NCBI GenBank assembly: GCA_016722045.1
Contig: JADKGY010000030.1
Span: 1-64,000, forward strand
DNA from: Candidatus Opimibacter skivensis
GTDB taxonomy: Bacteria > Bacteroidota > Bacteroidia > Chitinophagales > Saprospiraceae
Direction: 5' to 3'
DNA: 64,000 nucleotides
The notes under the pieces are model-generated. The model searched no databases, was not told where the DNA came from, and saw only the letters and a list, made by a program, of their open reading frames with translations. Both the position numbers and the translations under genes were made by a program. Each line of letters begins with the position of its first letter. Position 1 is the stretch's first letter. This document shows, in pieces, positions 9,352 to 18,128 of the stretch.

Positions 9352-10347
9352 TTATCTCCACGGTGGCTTATTATAAGCTGTGACGAAAGTACGTCCATCC
9401 AATACGATCATCGGATCATTGACATTCTTCGGGTGGTTTCTTTTTTCAAGTTTATACGACGCGTCTCCTATGGTCCGCGAATGAACATAGAGACGATCTC
9501 CCTGAACGTACCAGGTCCCCTGATCATCAGTTTGAGATGAAGTTCCACCGGCATAATCAGGTGTATTTACACTCCTTGAACTTTCATTATGATAGAGATA
9601 AGTACCATCAGCATTCAGGGTGACACATTCACTGGAGCTACTTGCACCCTGGTTGTAGCTATTCACATTTGTAAAACACCATTTACCTACGAGTTCCATA
9701 ACCACTTGTCCGGTTCCAGTGGCAGGATTTTGTTGATTGGTCCCGGATTCTGCTTTTGCTCTTGTGTACGAAACGGAGTTATTGTTGATAGTCAGCGTAA
9801 GTTGATCACCTTTAATGCTGTATTGAAAACTTGCTATTCCTTCAGCGGATTTTAACCACACAAATCCCTCTGCAGCCTGATAATCAAAAGTTTTTCCAAG
9901 ATAAATACAATCTCTTCCGGGCTTGAATTCAATAGTCTCACCATTACCTGTCCAGATTCCTACGATATCAGTATTTATGCCTGGAGCACTTGATGATTTA
10001 TTAGATTCAGAAGATACCTGGCTTCCTTCGCGAGTAAAATTGATGGATTGTTCGAGGTCTCCTCCGGACAAGAGTAATGAATTTCCTTCAAGTTTAAATA
10101 TGTAGACAGTAGGCTCGCCAAATTCCAACAATGTGAGTTTGTCTTCTTTTATACCAAAGGTGAGCGTTTCTCCATCAAATTCGCCAGTGCCATCTTCATT
10201 CAGTATCAGGCTCATCTGATAACCGTCCTGGTTATTATGCCAGACACCATAGATTTTACTTTTCTTATTCACTTTAGCTCCGATCTGCGCATACACGATC
10301 GATGCTGTCAGGGACAACAAAAGCAGGGAAATAATCCGGACGTTCAT
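9352..10347 (-). CDS. Exported protein with three lipocalin-like beta modules
   Basis: Starting at the ATG at 10347, the protein begins with a clean signal peptide (MNVRIISLLLLSLTASIVYA, cut before Q). Three similar modules follow, each opening with a G-x-W or 'GKW' strand: 'YGVWHNNQDGYQ' (about 30), 'IVGIWTGNGE' (about 125) and 'LVGKWCFTNVNSY' (about 215). Each has a 'L..DG.....' hairpin pattern typical of lipocalin-like domains in Bacteroidota exported proteins. No catalytic motif is visible. A longer start (10383) would add residues before the signal peptide and is less likely. It sits between a small membrane protein and the histidine kinase on the same strand. Function unknown; ligand binding in the periplasm or at the outer membrane is a guess. 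Confidence 0.75.
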   Translation of the reverse strand: MNVRIISLLLLSLTASIVYAQIGAKVNKKSKIYGVWHNNQDGYQMSLILNEDGTGEFDGETLTFGIKEDKLTLLEFGEPTVYIFKLEGNSLLLSGGDLEQSINFTREGSQVSSESNKSSSAPGINTDIVGIWTGNGETIEFKPGRDCIYLGKTFDYQAAEGFVWLKSAEGIASFQYSIKGDQLTLTINNNSVSYTRAKAESGTNQQNPATGTGQVVMELVGKWCFTNVNSYNQGASSSSECVTLNADGTYLYHNESSRSVNTPDYAGGTSSQTDDQGTWYVQGDRLYVHSRTIGDASYKLEKRNHPKNVNDPMIVLDGRTFVTAYNKPPWR

Positions 10348-10398
10348 AATAGTGGATTTTAGTTTGTCTAAAATACGCACCATTACACAAATTTCAAT

Positions 10399-10584
10399 CT
10401 ACATTCTGCGAAAAGAAGTGCCTAATACCAGAAGAAGAAATCCAATCAACAACATTTCATAGTTGTAATCAGATAATTTGTCAACATGGTAGAAATGTAC
10501 TAAGATGCCTACGATGCCGATGATAACGCCCAAAATCCAAAGGGTTCTGTTAGGTGCACTGGGTGAAAACGAACTGGATGCCAT
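10399..10584 (-). CDS. Small membrane protein with two transmembrane helices (61 aa)
   Basis: The 61-residue product has a short Ser/Pro-rich head and two hydrophobic segments (about 15-32 and 43-57) joined by a polar loop containing 'HVDKLSDYNYE'. It ends in Arg-rich 'SFRRM', which suggests both termini are cytoplasmic by the positive-inside rule. It lies 51 bp upstream of the lipocalin-like gene in the same direction. No function can be assigned. Confidence 0.6.
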   Translation of the reverse strand: MASSSFSPSAPNRTLWILGVIIGIVGILVHFYHVDKLSDYNYEMLLIGFLLLVLGTSFRRM

Positions 10585-10772
10585 ATGAATCAGATTGAGT
10601 TGACTATCAATACCGCCTATTCATTGAATTTCCTATGGCAGGGAATGTTGATCAAATAAAATACTTCTCAATGATCAAGCCTGGAAGAAAGCGATTTTCT
10701 AAAGATAAGATTTAAAATCCGGAATGCGAAAACCTAGCTGAACGTGGATCTAGATCTATGTCTGCGATTTGC

Positions 10773-12371
10773 TTATTCCATTACTATCTTCTTTGATGAA
10801 TAGCGACCATTAAACAATAATTGTATTGTATACGTACCTGAAGGAAGTTTTTGAACATTGAGTGAATAATCGGATACGTTGGTTTCAACGAGATTCTGGA
10901 ATACAATTCTGCCATTTATGTCAATCATCCGTAACCACCCAATAGAATGGTCCGGTTGAATAGAAATAGACAATTGAGATGAAACAGGATTGGGGAAAAT
11001 ATTCCACTTATCCTGTAACCCGATTTCTGAAATACCAACGGGTTCAGGTTTGAATTCATATACACCCATATCTACAATTCCTGCTCCTCCGTTTTCAGGT
11101 TGAATTCTGGGCAAGCCATCAAGATCAGTTGTAACATTCGGATTTAATGCTGTATTGTCTCCTGCATTGATAGCAATGGAACCTGATGTCAGATGCAAAT
11201 CACCTTCAGTATTCGGAGCTGTATTGAAATCAGGGGTTTTGACAAACTGAGGATCAAGACCGATATTACCTTCTCCCGGAAATACACCAAACGGCACAAG
11301 ACTGTATGTCACTGTTGTATTAGCTCCGTTCTGTGTGATTCCGCCACCGCCTGAATTATTCCAGAAAATGCTGTTCCTGATGACGGGATTTCCAGTACTG
11401 CCCCCAATAACTGATGTAGACAAAGCCCCGCCATTATTTCCAGAAAAAGTGCAATTGACCAGGTAGGGATTGCATATACTTCCTCCACTCGCAAAACTGT
11501 GGAAGGCACCGCTGAGAAAAGAGAGGTTGCCACTGAATAAACAATTGAAAAGTTGAGGACTGGTCGTACCACCACTTACAGCAATATTTTCTATTGCTCC
11601 ACCACCCGCTGTAGGCCCCGAGTTGCCCTTAAATTGACAATTGATAAAAACCGGACTTGCATTTCCATTTGGATTAGCAAGATTAGTTACCGCTCCGCCT
11701 CCACTTGCAATATTATCAGTAAACAAACAATTTACGAATACTGGGACGGTCTCACCATCGCTTCCTATATTCAAAACTGCTCCACCTACATTCTCAGATT
11801 TATTTTTTGTAAAAATGCAATTTGCAATTGTCGGACTTGAGGAACCGGTTTCTGAACCGTCGTTATAAATGCCACATCCGGAATTTCCAAAACCATCCCT
11901 TATTGTAAACCCATCAAGTACCATGTCAGAACCAACATGATCAAGCCAGATGACATTGAGCGCATTGTCAGCAAGTGTATCTGTGACACCTAAATCACCA
12001 CTCAGTATAGATGGATGAGCTACAATATCACGGCTCATAAATTGACCTTCACTTCCGGCATTTCCTTCGAAACCTCCAAATAGCTTAATGCCTTTATTGA
12101 TATAAAATGTTTTATTGAGACTTGAAGTGTCACCGTGGGTTGTGGTCGGAAGGTAAGTTCCACCGGCTACCCAGATCTCATCACCTGACATTGCCACATT
12201 TATTGCGGATTGAAGATCGGGGTATGCATTGGCCCATGAGGTGCCATCATTTGTTCCCTGCGCCGAAATATTGACATAATGAATAAGTGCATTTGTAGCA
12301 TAGGATTGACGAGCGACAAAGACTAAAACAAAAGAAATGAACATCATGCGAAAAGTAAAGACAGAATTCAT
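10773..12371 (-). CDS. Right-handed beta-helix (choice-of-anchor Q) T9SS protein
   Basis: After a signal peptide the sequence reads 'YVNISAQGTNDGTSWANAY' and 'DLQSAINVAMSGDEIWVAGG', the typical start of polymorphic-outer-membrane/choice-of-anchor Q proteins. Repeated beta-helix rungs follow, with recurring 'NCxFxxN' patterns (NCIFTKNKS, NCLFTDN, NCQFKGN, NCLFSGN, NCTFSGN). The 'DLDGLPR' and 'DMGVYEF' closing motifs come next. The C-terminus is a T9SS type A tail ('WNIFPNPVSSQLSISI', 'SSKKIVME'). It is a surface or secreted protein; binding partner unknown. The start at 12371 fits the signal peptide better than 12413. Confidence 0.88.
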   Translation of the reverse strand: MNSVFTFRMMFISFVLVFVARQSYATNALIHYVNISAQGTNDGTSWANAYPDLQSAINVAMSGDEIWVAGGTYLPTTTHGDTSSLNKTFYINKGIKLFGGFEGNAGSEGQFMSRDIVAHPSILSGDLGVTDTLADNALNVIWLDHVGSDMVLDGFTIRDGFGNSGCGIYNDGSETGSSSPTIANCIFTKNKSENVGGAVLNIGSDGETVPVFVNCLFTDNIASGGGAVTNLANPNGNASPVFINCQFKGNSGPTAGGGAIENIAVSGGTTSPQLFNCLFSGNLSFLSGAFHSFASGGSICNPYLVNCTFSGNNGGALSTSVIGGSTGNPVIRNSIFWNNSGGGGITQNGANTTVTYSLVPFGVFPGEGNIGLDPQFVKTPDFNTAPNTEGDLHLTSGSIAINAGDNTALNPNVTTDLDGLPRIQPENGGAGIVDMGVYEFKPEPVGISEIGLQDKWNIFPNPVSSQLSISIQPDHSIGWLRMIDINGRIVFQNLVETNVSDYSLNVQKLPSGTYTIQLLFNGRYSSKKIVME

Positions 12372-12564
12372 AGTTAAAATTTTTACGTTGCAAATAATAT
12401 TTTGACAACGCAAATTTTAACCGTTTTTACTTCAGATACTATTCCTGTAAAGCGGATTATTGTAAATGGTCTTTACGGGTGATTAAGTGGTATTAGAAAT
12501 TGATAAAGCTCAAGGATTTTCAAATTCGAAAGTCCGTAAAATAACCTTCGACTTTAGTCCCTGG

Positions 12565-13395
12565 TCATTTATTTAAGATCTCATCGCCTTTTGCTTTATT
12601 CTCATCGCCAAGTTCTTTTTGGCCCATGAGGTAATAAACTTCACTGATTGAATTGTAAACTTTGACAAGGTCTTTACTATCAGAACCGACTTGTGCCGTT
12701 TTGTTTTCTAACAATTTTTGAAAATAGAGAAGTGATGTTTCGAATTCCTTTTTTTCTTTATACACTTTACCCAGGTTATTATAGGTTTGATTTATTTCAA
12801 CACTTTTTTCTCCGAATATTTTATTTCTGATGTCAAGTGCTGTCAAATGAGCCTCAATGGATTTGTCATATTCCTTTTTGATTAAATAGACATTTCCGAT
12901 ATTACCATAACTGGTGGCTACATCCGCATTATATTTTCCTGATTTTAATAACCTGATGGCCAGAGCCCGATAGTGATAGGCCAATGCTCCGCCGAAGTCA
13001 CCTACAGAGCTATAGATTACGCCCAGTCCAATAAACGTCGCTGCTCTCAGCAGATCATTTGTATCCTTCAGCGTATTGCCCTGGAGCTCTGCCATCCCAA
13101 GATACATCCTACCTTCTTCAAACTTATCCTGTCTGGCAAGCATGCTTCCGGTAAGATTATAGGCATTAATTAATTTCTTCGTTTTCTTATTCTCTTTAAA
13201 TATTGCAGCTGCCTTTTTATAATAAAAAACTGCACTGTCTGGTTTAGCATTGTTTTTAAATTCATCTGCTTTCACCATATACTTTTCAGCCGTAGAATTT
13301 TTTTGCCCTGACAGAATTTGAAACGGAAGTGTAAGACATATAAAAAATATCCACAAAAATTTATATCTATGATGATGAAGCGAAATCCAAGTCAT
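12565..13395 (-). CDS. Tetratricopeptide repeat protein, exported
   Basis: The 276-residue product has a hydrophobic N-terminal segment (about 12-30, ending 'QILSGQ') and then TPR units: 'AVFYYKKAAAIF', 'ALAYHYRALAIRL', 'SIEAHLTALDIRN' with 'TYNNLGKVYKEKKEFETSLL', and 'VYNSISEVYYLMGQ'. This is the sensor-like TPR array often found in front of Bacteroidota signalling proteins, but here it is a stand-alone protein ending in Lys-rich 'KAKGDEILNK'. It lies downstream of the OmpR-type regulator on the same strand. Role likely protein-protein interaction in the periplasm (inference). Confidence 0.8.
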   Translation of the reverse strand: MTWISLHHHRYKFLWIFFICLTLPFQILSGQKNSTAEKYMVKADEFKNNAKPDSAVFYYKKAAAIFKENKKTKKLINAYNLTGSMLARQDKFEEGRMYLGMAELQGNTLKDTNDLLRAATFIGLGVIYSSVGDFGGALAYHYRALAIRLLKSGKYNADVATSYGNIGNVYLIKKEYDKSIEAHLTALDIRNKIFGEKSVEINQTYNNLGKVYKEKKEFETSLLYFQKLLENKTAQVGSDSKDLVKVYNSISEVYYLMGQKELGDENKAKGDEILNK

Positions 13396-13480
13396 TAATT
13401 TAAACGTTTATGTAAATTTTCACAGATCATTTTTAATCCGCGGTTTAGATCAAAATCCATCAGATAATTCTCTCGTAATT

Positions 13481-13542
13481 TGCTCTTTGCTCTCTGCTCT
13501 TTGCTCTTTGCTCTTTGCCCTATGCTCTTTGCTAATTGCTCT
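13481..13542 (-). repeat. 7-bp tandem repeat (GCAAAGA units) behind a stop codon
   Basis: The plus strand shows about eight CTCTTTG-type heptamers; on the minus strand they read GCAAAGAGCAAAGA and lie just after the stop of the response regulator gene (13551). Same style as the tracts at 36319 and 47035. Confidence 0.85.
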
Positions 13543-13550
13543 CTGCTTTT

Positions 13551-14228
13551 TCATTCGTCTTTCAGAACGTACCCGACCCCAAAAACAGTATGGATTATCT
13601 TTTTTTCAAAAGGCTTATCTACTTTGTTGCGGAGATAATTGACATAAACCTCAACGACATTTGAGGTTGTCTCGAAATTGATATCCCAGACCTTGTCCGC
13701 GATTTCGGCTTTTGAGATAACTCTGCCCTGGTGACGAATGAAGTATTCCATTAACGCAAATTCCTTCGGTGTCAATTCGATTTTTTTCCCTTGCCGTATA
13801 AATTCCTTTCCGGTGAGATTCATCTCTGTATCGGCGAAAGTGAGAATCAATTTGGGTGGCGGCACTTCTTTGCCTCTTCTTGAAAGCGCTTTCAGACGAG
13901 CCAGTAACTCTTTGAACTCGTAGGGTTTAGTCAGGTAATCGTCCGCTCCCACTTCCAGACCGAGGACCTTATCGTCCGTCGCATTTAGGGCCGTAAGAAG
14001 CAGGACCGGAGTTTTGATCCCTTTTTGTCGCAGATGTCTCGTCAGGTCAAAACCATTTAACCCGGGGACTATGATATCGGAAACGATGACATCGTATTCG
14101 TTAGCCAAAGCCATTTCACCTCCCTTGATGCCGTCAAAAGCGAAATCAACTTCTATATTATGTTCATTCAGACCCTTTTTGAGGATTTTGACCGCCTTCT
14201 CTTCATCTTCAATCAGGAGTATTTTCAT
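13551..14228 (-). CDS. OmpR/PhoB-family response regulator
   Basis: The 225-residue protein starts at the ATG at 14228 (MKILLIEDEEKA). The receiver domain has acid-pocket residues E7/D8, phospho-acceptor D51 ('VIVSDIIVPGLNG'), T79 and K101 ('LTKPYE'). The C-terminal winged helix contains 'LTPKEFALMEYFIRHQGRVI' and 'VVEVYVNYLRNKVD' with 'TVFGVGYVL'. This is the standard architecture of a DNA-binding two-component regulator (CusR/ArlR-like). No kinase gene is adjacent; the sensor kinase at 7922-9277 is the best candidate partner. The gene is divergent from the haloperoxidase-like gene at 14394, with palindromes between them, so it may control that gene (inference). Confidence 0.93.
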   Translation of the reverse strand: MKILLIEDEEKAVKILKKGLNEHNIEVDFAFDGIKGGEMALANEYDVIVSDIIVPGLNGFDLTRHLRQKGIKTPVLLLTALNATDDKVLGLEVGADDYLTKPYEFKELLARLKALSRRGKEVPPPKLILTFADTEMNLTGKEFIRQGKKIELTPKEFALMEYFIRHQGRVISKAEIADKVWDINFETTSNVVEVYVNYLRNKVDKPFEKKIIHTVFGVGYVLKDE

Positions 14229-14295
14229 CCGGGGCAAGGTACGGTAGGTTATCGAAAAGTCCATTAATCAGTACTAAATAGCCCATTTTAATCAA

Positions 14296-14344
14296 ATTCT
14301 AAGGAATAATTATTAGAATATTCAAATTTGCAAAGTTAACTTTG
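14296..14344. promoter_or_regulatory. Palindromes in the divergent region between regulator and haloperoxidase genes
   Basis: ATTCTAA (14296-14302) and TTAGAAT (14313-14319) form a spaced inverted repeat. CAAAGTTAACTTTG (14331-14344) is a perfect 14-bp palindrome whose right half contains TAACTTTG, a match to the Bacteroidota -7 box TAnnTTTG, about 50 bp before the ATG at 14394. Position and symmetry suggest an operator overlapping a promoter; no -33 TTG was found at the usual distance. Confidence 0.4.
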
Positions 14345-14393
14345 AGCCCCATAAACTTAACGTACTTATTTTTCACGTTTAACAGCGTATCCC

Positions 14394-15812
14394 ATGAATT
14401 CTCGTAAGCTCTTTTTAATATTCTCCGCCATTTCCATTTTTGTTATTCTGTTTACAGTAAGTTGTAAAGAAGACAATACGGTTGCAGCTACAAAGCTCGT
14501 CAAAGAATACAGCTCTGAGGCTTCGCTTAAATGGAATCAACTGTTCCTTAGGGTTGAGCGATATGCGCAAGGTTTTCGTCCCGGCCCAGCCCCGAGAGCG
14601 CTGGGTTTAATGGGCTTTGCGGCTTATGAAGCTTGTGTTTCCGGAATGCCTGAATACAATTCTCTTGAAAGCCTTTATCCCGCAGTCAACATACCTCATG
14701 TCATAGAAGGCGCAGAATATCACTGGCCAACTGTTGTACATAATGTCTATAAGACAATGATGCCCTTATTGTTCGGTGACCAGGATGAACCACCGATAGA
14801 TGTACGTAATGAATGGAATTCCCTTATCAGTGAATTAGATGCTAAATACCTTAATGAGGCAGGCGAAGTAGTATACAACCGCTCAAAAGCGTACGGTGAA
14901 AGTGTAGGACGGGCTGTATGGGAATGGTCAACTTCAGACACCTATGGACACCTGGTCTATTTAAACCCTTTCGGTAATTATAATACCAATGAAACATACG
15001 ACTGGACTGCTCATTACAGAGGTCCTGGTGACTGGCAACCAACGTCTCCTGGTCCGACAAGTCCTGTAGGTCCATTCTATGGTAAAGCCCGTACCTGGGT
15101 AGTGAATGAAACTGATAAACTTTGTTTACCTCCCTCCGCCTATTTCATGGAGTATAGTGAAGATCCTAAGTCAGAATATTACGCAGAGGCAATTCAGGCG
15201 TATACTAAAAATGCAGCTATCGATTATAATGTAAAATGGAAAGGTGAATTCTGGAGTGATGACTTATCTGATTTGACATTCAGTCCCGGCCCTCGTTGGA
15301 TCGCTATTTGCAACCAAATCATTAAGAAAGAAAATGTTTCTTTGGACAAAACGCTTGAGGCGTATGCAAAAACAGGTATGGCACTTAATGATGCCGCCGT
15401 TGCCGCATGGTATTCAAAATACTATTACAATGTGGAACGTCCTGTAACGTACATCAGAAAAGTGATTGATCCCACTTACAAATCAAACCTAAATAATCCA
15501 TTGAATGGTGATATAGGTTTCGTTCCTGCATTCCCCGCCTACCCATCAGGCCACTCAACTTTTGGTGGCGCCGGTTCAGAAGCATTGGCCAGTGTATTCG
15601 GCTATAATTATTCCATGACTGACAATTGTCACCTTGGAAGAACTGAATTTGTAGGTACCCCACGTTCATTTACAAGCCTTCATGAAATGGCTTTGGAAAA
15701 TGCATGGTCACGGGTTCTTCTTGGAACACACTGGTATATGGACTGTCTTGAAGGTGTTCGTTTAGGAACAGTTGTCGGGCAAAAAGTAGATGCATTACCC
15801 TGGAAAAAATAA
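14394..15812 (+). CDS. PAP2 / vanadium-dependent haloperoxidase-like lipoprotein (472 aa)
   Basis: The N-terminus is a lipoprotein signal (FTVSC, Cys about residue 24). The three active-site motifs are complete: KYYYNVERP, 'YPSGHSTF' (PSGH about 384-387) and 'SRVLLGTHWYMD' (His about 446). The N-terminal helical part 'ASLKWNQLFLRVERYAQGFR' with 'APRALGLMGFAAYEAC' resembles that of the protein at 6512-7909 ('EWNQFILKAEITTEGFR', 'AYGYIGLAAYEAA'), so the two are paralogues. Known family chemistry is peroxide-dependent halide oxidation or phosphate ester hydrolysis; substrate not predictable. It is transcribed away from the response regulator and followed by a strong terminator, so it is probably a single-gene unit. 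Confidence 0.88.
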   Translation: MNSRKLFLIFSAISIFVILFTVSCKEDNTVAATKLVKEYSSEASLKWNQLFLRVERYAQGFRPGPAPRALGLMGFAAYEACVSGMPEYNSLESLYPAVNIPHVIEGAEYHWPTVVHNVYKTMMPLLFGDQDEPPIDVRNEWNSLISELDAKYLNEAGEVVYNRSKAYGESVGRAVWEWSTSDTYGHLVYLNPFGNYNTNETYDWTAHYRGPGDWQPTSPGPTSPVGPFYGKARTWVVNETDKLCLPPSAYFMEYSEDPKSEYYAEAIQAYTKNAAIDYNVKWKGEFWSDDLSDLTFSPGPRWIAICNQIIKKENVSLDKTLEAYAKTGMALNDAAVAAWYSKYYYNVERPVTYIRKVIDPTYKSNLNNPLNGDIGFVPAFPAYPSGHSTFGGAGSEALASVFGYNYSMTDNCHLGRTEFVGTPRSFTSLHEMALENAWSRVLLGTHWYMDCLEGVRLGTVVGQKVDALPWKK

Positions 15813-15835
15813 AATTGGTTTATAATATCAATTGT

Positions 15836-15870
15836 AAAAGAGACCGCTGAATATGCGGTCTCTTTTTTTT
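15836..15870 (+). terminator. Rho-independent terminator
   Basis: A perfect stem AAGAGACCGC / GCGGTCTCTT around a 7-nt loop (15848-15854) is followed by eight T residues. It lies 24 bp after the haloperoxidase-like gene. Confidence 0.92.
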
Positions 15871-15972
15871 ATGAACCTTTTGATTTAACCACATTAAAAT
15901 GTTTTTGCCAATACTTTTTTGTTGCAAAACGCATTTAATAATCATCAACATCAATACTAAAAGAAATCGATC

Positions 15973-16575
15973 ATGAAATCCTCACATTTTATAGACTCCA
16001 TTACAAAATCCCTCCCGGGCATCTTTGCAGGAATTCTACTAATAACAGGCTGCAAGACCGGAGACTCAGGACCAGTCGAAATAGAAGGTAAGTACGACAA
16101 TGGTGTAGTGTCCAGAAGGTATACTGAAATCAATCACAAAAAGGAAGGCTCGATGACCGAATATTATCCGAGCGGAAAATTAAAGGCCGAACTCATGTTT
16201 AAAAATGATGTACAGGCAGACAAGGCCACCATGTATTATGAAAGCGGTGCCAGACAAGAGGTTCAGTATTTCAAGGATGGATTATTAAGTGGCGGTGATA
16301 CTACTTTTTATGAAAGTGGTAAGCCACAAAAGGTAATGAATTTTACGAATGGCATCAAGGATGGCTATTTACGAAGCTGGGGTGAGGACGGAACGCTCAC
16401 GTACGAGGCTAAATTTAAAATGGATACGCTTGTGGAAGTGAAAGGCCAGCCTGTAGTTCGTGATACTTCTAATCATCAGGTCGTACAGTCGCAGAAATCG
16501 ATTGAAGAGGGGTTAAATAAAGAATTGAAGAATAAAATAAATAGCAAAATAATATGTAGCTTGAAACGAAAATAA
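15973..16575 (+). CDS. MORN-repeat (YwqK-like) lipoprotein
   Basis: The 200-residue product has a lipoprotein signal ('GILLITGCKTGD', Cys about 27). It then carries consecutive MORN/YwqK repeats of about 22-25 residues: 'GSMTEYYPSGKLKAELMFKN', 'ATMYYESGARQEVQYFKDG', 'TTFYESGKPQKVMNFTNG' and 'GYLRSWGEDGTLTYEAKF'. Databases often label such proteins 'toxin-antitoxin system YwqK family antitoxin', but no toxin gene is adjacent and the lipoprotein signal points to an envelope role. The C-terminus is Lys/Asn-rich and unremarkable. Function unknown. Confidence 0.8.
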   Translation: MKSSHFIDSITKSLPGIFAGILLITGCKTGDSGPVEIEGKYDNGVVSRRYTEINHKKEGSMTEYYPSGKLKAELMFKNDVQADKATMYYESGARQEVQYFKDGLLSGGDTTFYESGKPQKVMNFTNGIKDGYLRSWGEDGTLTYEAKFKMDTLVEVKGQPVVRDTSNHQVVQSQKSIEEGLNKELKNKINSKIICSLKRK

Positions 16576-16839
16576 TCAATTTGTAGAGACAAACCTACCT
16601 GCTTTGAGCTGACAAATAAGGTTTCCGACCACAGGCATCAAAGGAGAAACATATTAAAGAAAATAAAAATGTGTATAATGCCCATTTGAATAGAACTGAT
16701 TGATTTTGCTTTTTTACGCTTATTAAAAGATTACGGAATCATCATCTTTTTGGATTATCGTCGATGAAATATTTTAATTTTAAGACTACCAATTGCCGAT
16801 AAAATGCAAGCACTGCATTTTTCATTCTCATCCTAAAAA
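16576..16839. other. Intergenic region without gene
   Basis: 264 bp between the MORN lipoprotein and the sigma factor gene. It is AT-rich with a small TTTGT/ACAAA hairpin just after the upstream stop. No convincing -7 box TAnnTTTG or RNA gene was seen. Confidence 0.4.
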
Positions 16840-17385
16840 ATGGAGAACAGCCTTCTGGATGCACAAGCTCAACTCATTCTCGCACTGCAAGCCGGGGATG
16901 AGAACTCTTTTCAGATTTTGTATGATTCCTATTCCGCTGTTTTGTTTGGTATCATCTACAGGATAGTAGCCGACCAGGATGATGCTGAGAACCTCCTTCA
17001 GGATTGTTTTATTAAAGTATGGCAGAATATAGCCCGCTATGACCCTGAAAAGGGCAAACTGGCCACATGGTTATTCAATATCGCCAGGAATACAGCCATC
17101 GATTTTAAACGATCTAAATATTTTAATCAAAAACTGAAAAACCAAAACATCGAAAATCTCGTAGGTGAGCATATGGATCAAGCTGTAACCCTGCCTCTGA
17201 TCGACACACTGGGCCTCAGACAACTGGTGGAGAAGCTTACCCCGGTGTGTAGAGAGGTAATCGAATGGATGTATTTCGAGGGATATACACAACAAGAAAT
17301 AGCTGACCAAAAGGGCATCCCATTAGGGACCGTCAAATCACGTACAAGGTTGGCATTGAAAGAATTGAGGGCCTATTACAATTAA
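16840..17385 (+). CDS. ECF-type RNA polymerase sigma factor
   Basis: The 181-residue protein has sigma region 2 (about 22-92: 'FQILYDSYSAVLFGIIYRIV', 'DDAENLLQDCFIKVWQNI', 'LATWLFNIARNTAIDFKRS'). Sigma region 4 (about 120-178) carries the helix-turn-helix 'GYTQQEIADQKGIPLGTVKS'. It directs RNA polymerase to alternative promoters. The next gene, 8 bp downstream, encodes a cupin protein that could be its anti-sigma factor, as in the ECF11/ChrR arrangement, where the pair answers singlet oxygen or other oxidative stress (family knowledge). Target genes cannot be read from this window. Confidence 0.92.
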   Translation: MENSLLDAQAQLILALQAGDENSFQILYDSYSAVLFGIIYRIVADQDDAENLLQDCFIKVWQNIARYDPEKGKLATWLFNIARNTAIDFKRSKYFNQKLKNQNIENLVGEHMDQAVTLPLIDTLGLRQLVEKLTPVCREVIEWMYFEGYTQQEIADQKGIPLGTVKSRTRLALKELRAYYN

Positions 17386-17393
17386 ATTTATTT

Positions 17394-17990
17394 TTGAACA
17401 ACTTGAAAAAGAAAAACGACATACTCAAAAGTGACATTAGTCAATGGCTGGAAGACAACTCTTCCCCGACTGGAATAGAAATCCAACAAACTGAAGATGC
17501 CATACTTCGTTTTGCAGCAGCACATGCCGTCTCTCCTGATCCCGGACTAAAAAATAAAATCCTGGATAAAATCAAAGCGTTGAATTCCAATAAAAATAAC
17601 CGGGAGCCATTGAGCCTGGATAACCTGCCCATACTGGATCAGAGATCCAACTGGATGGACTGGCAGGAAGTCGTCAAAGGAATTAACCCTCCTAAGGATT
17701 TTGATGGCATCTTTCTTCATAGTCTGGAATCCTCTCCACGGCGTGAATTATTTGTGGCCTGGGTCAAGGAGTATGTAGCTGAAGAAGTGCATACAGATCT
17801 AATAGAAAGTTTCATCCTGCTCGAAGGCACATGTGAATGCCGCATCACTGATGCAAATGGCAATGCGCATGTAGTCAGAATGGCTGCCGGAGATTTCATC
17901 ACGATGCATACCGGCGAAACTCATGATGTCATCATTACGTCCCTGGAGCCTGCAAAGGCTATACTTCAGTGGATGAAATTGAGCGCCTAG
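17394..17990 (+). CDS. Cupin-domain protein, probable anti-sigma factor (ChrR-like)
   Basis: The 198-residue product starts at a TTG codon 8 bp after the sigma factor gene. Residues 1-65 are a charged helical region; residues 110-195 form a ChrR-type cupin with possible metal ligands in 'EEVHTDLIESFILLEG', 'GDFITMHTGETHDV' and a final 'AILQWMKL'. In ChrR the N-terminal zinc domain (His/Cys ligands) binds the sigma factor; here that region contains no Cys, so it cannot use the same zinc site. It may still bind the sigma factor through its helices (inference from position). Alternatively it is an independent cupin sensor or dioxygenase-like protein. Confidence 0.75.
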   Translation: MNNLKKKNDILKSDISQWLEDNSSPTGIEIQQTEDAILRFAAAHAVSPDPGLKNKILDKIKALNSNKNNREPLSLDNLPILDQRSNWMDWQEVVKGINPPKDFDGIFLHSLESSPRRELFVAWVKEYVAEEVHTDLIESFILLEGTCECRITDANGNAHVVRMAAGDFITMHTGETHDVIITSLEPAKAILQWMKLSA

Positions 17991-18125
17991 AGCAGGGAGC
18001 AATAGGCAATAGGCGATTAGCAATCAGCAAAAAATATAATTTGCGTTAATCAGCGAAATTTGCGGCAATTGACAAAACAAATGATAATCTGCGTAATCTG
18101 ATTAATCTGCGGTGATTAATCTTTG
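17991..18125 (+). repeat. Heptamer repeat plus TTTGCG/AATTTGCGG tail element
   Basis: Directly after the cupin stop codon there are a few GCAATAG heptamers (about 17998-18030). An AATTTGCGTTAATCAGCGAA segment follows, joined to ATTTGCGGCAA (about 18038-18070), then ATCTGCGTAATCTGATTAATCTGCGG. The same tail follows heptamer tracts at 36420-36455 and 47117-47155. No gene is present. Confidence 0.75.
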
Positions 18126-18128
18126 GTG

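Noticed and set aside
15973..16575. Toxin-antitoxin system (YwqK label)
   Set aside because: No toxin gene adjacent; the protein is a lipoprotein with MORN repeats, so the database label is not supported here.
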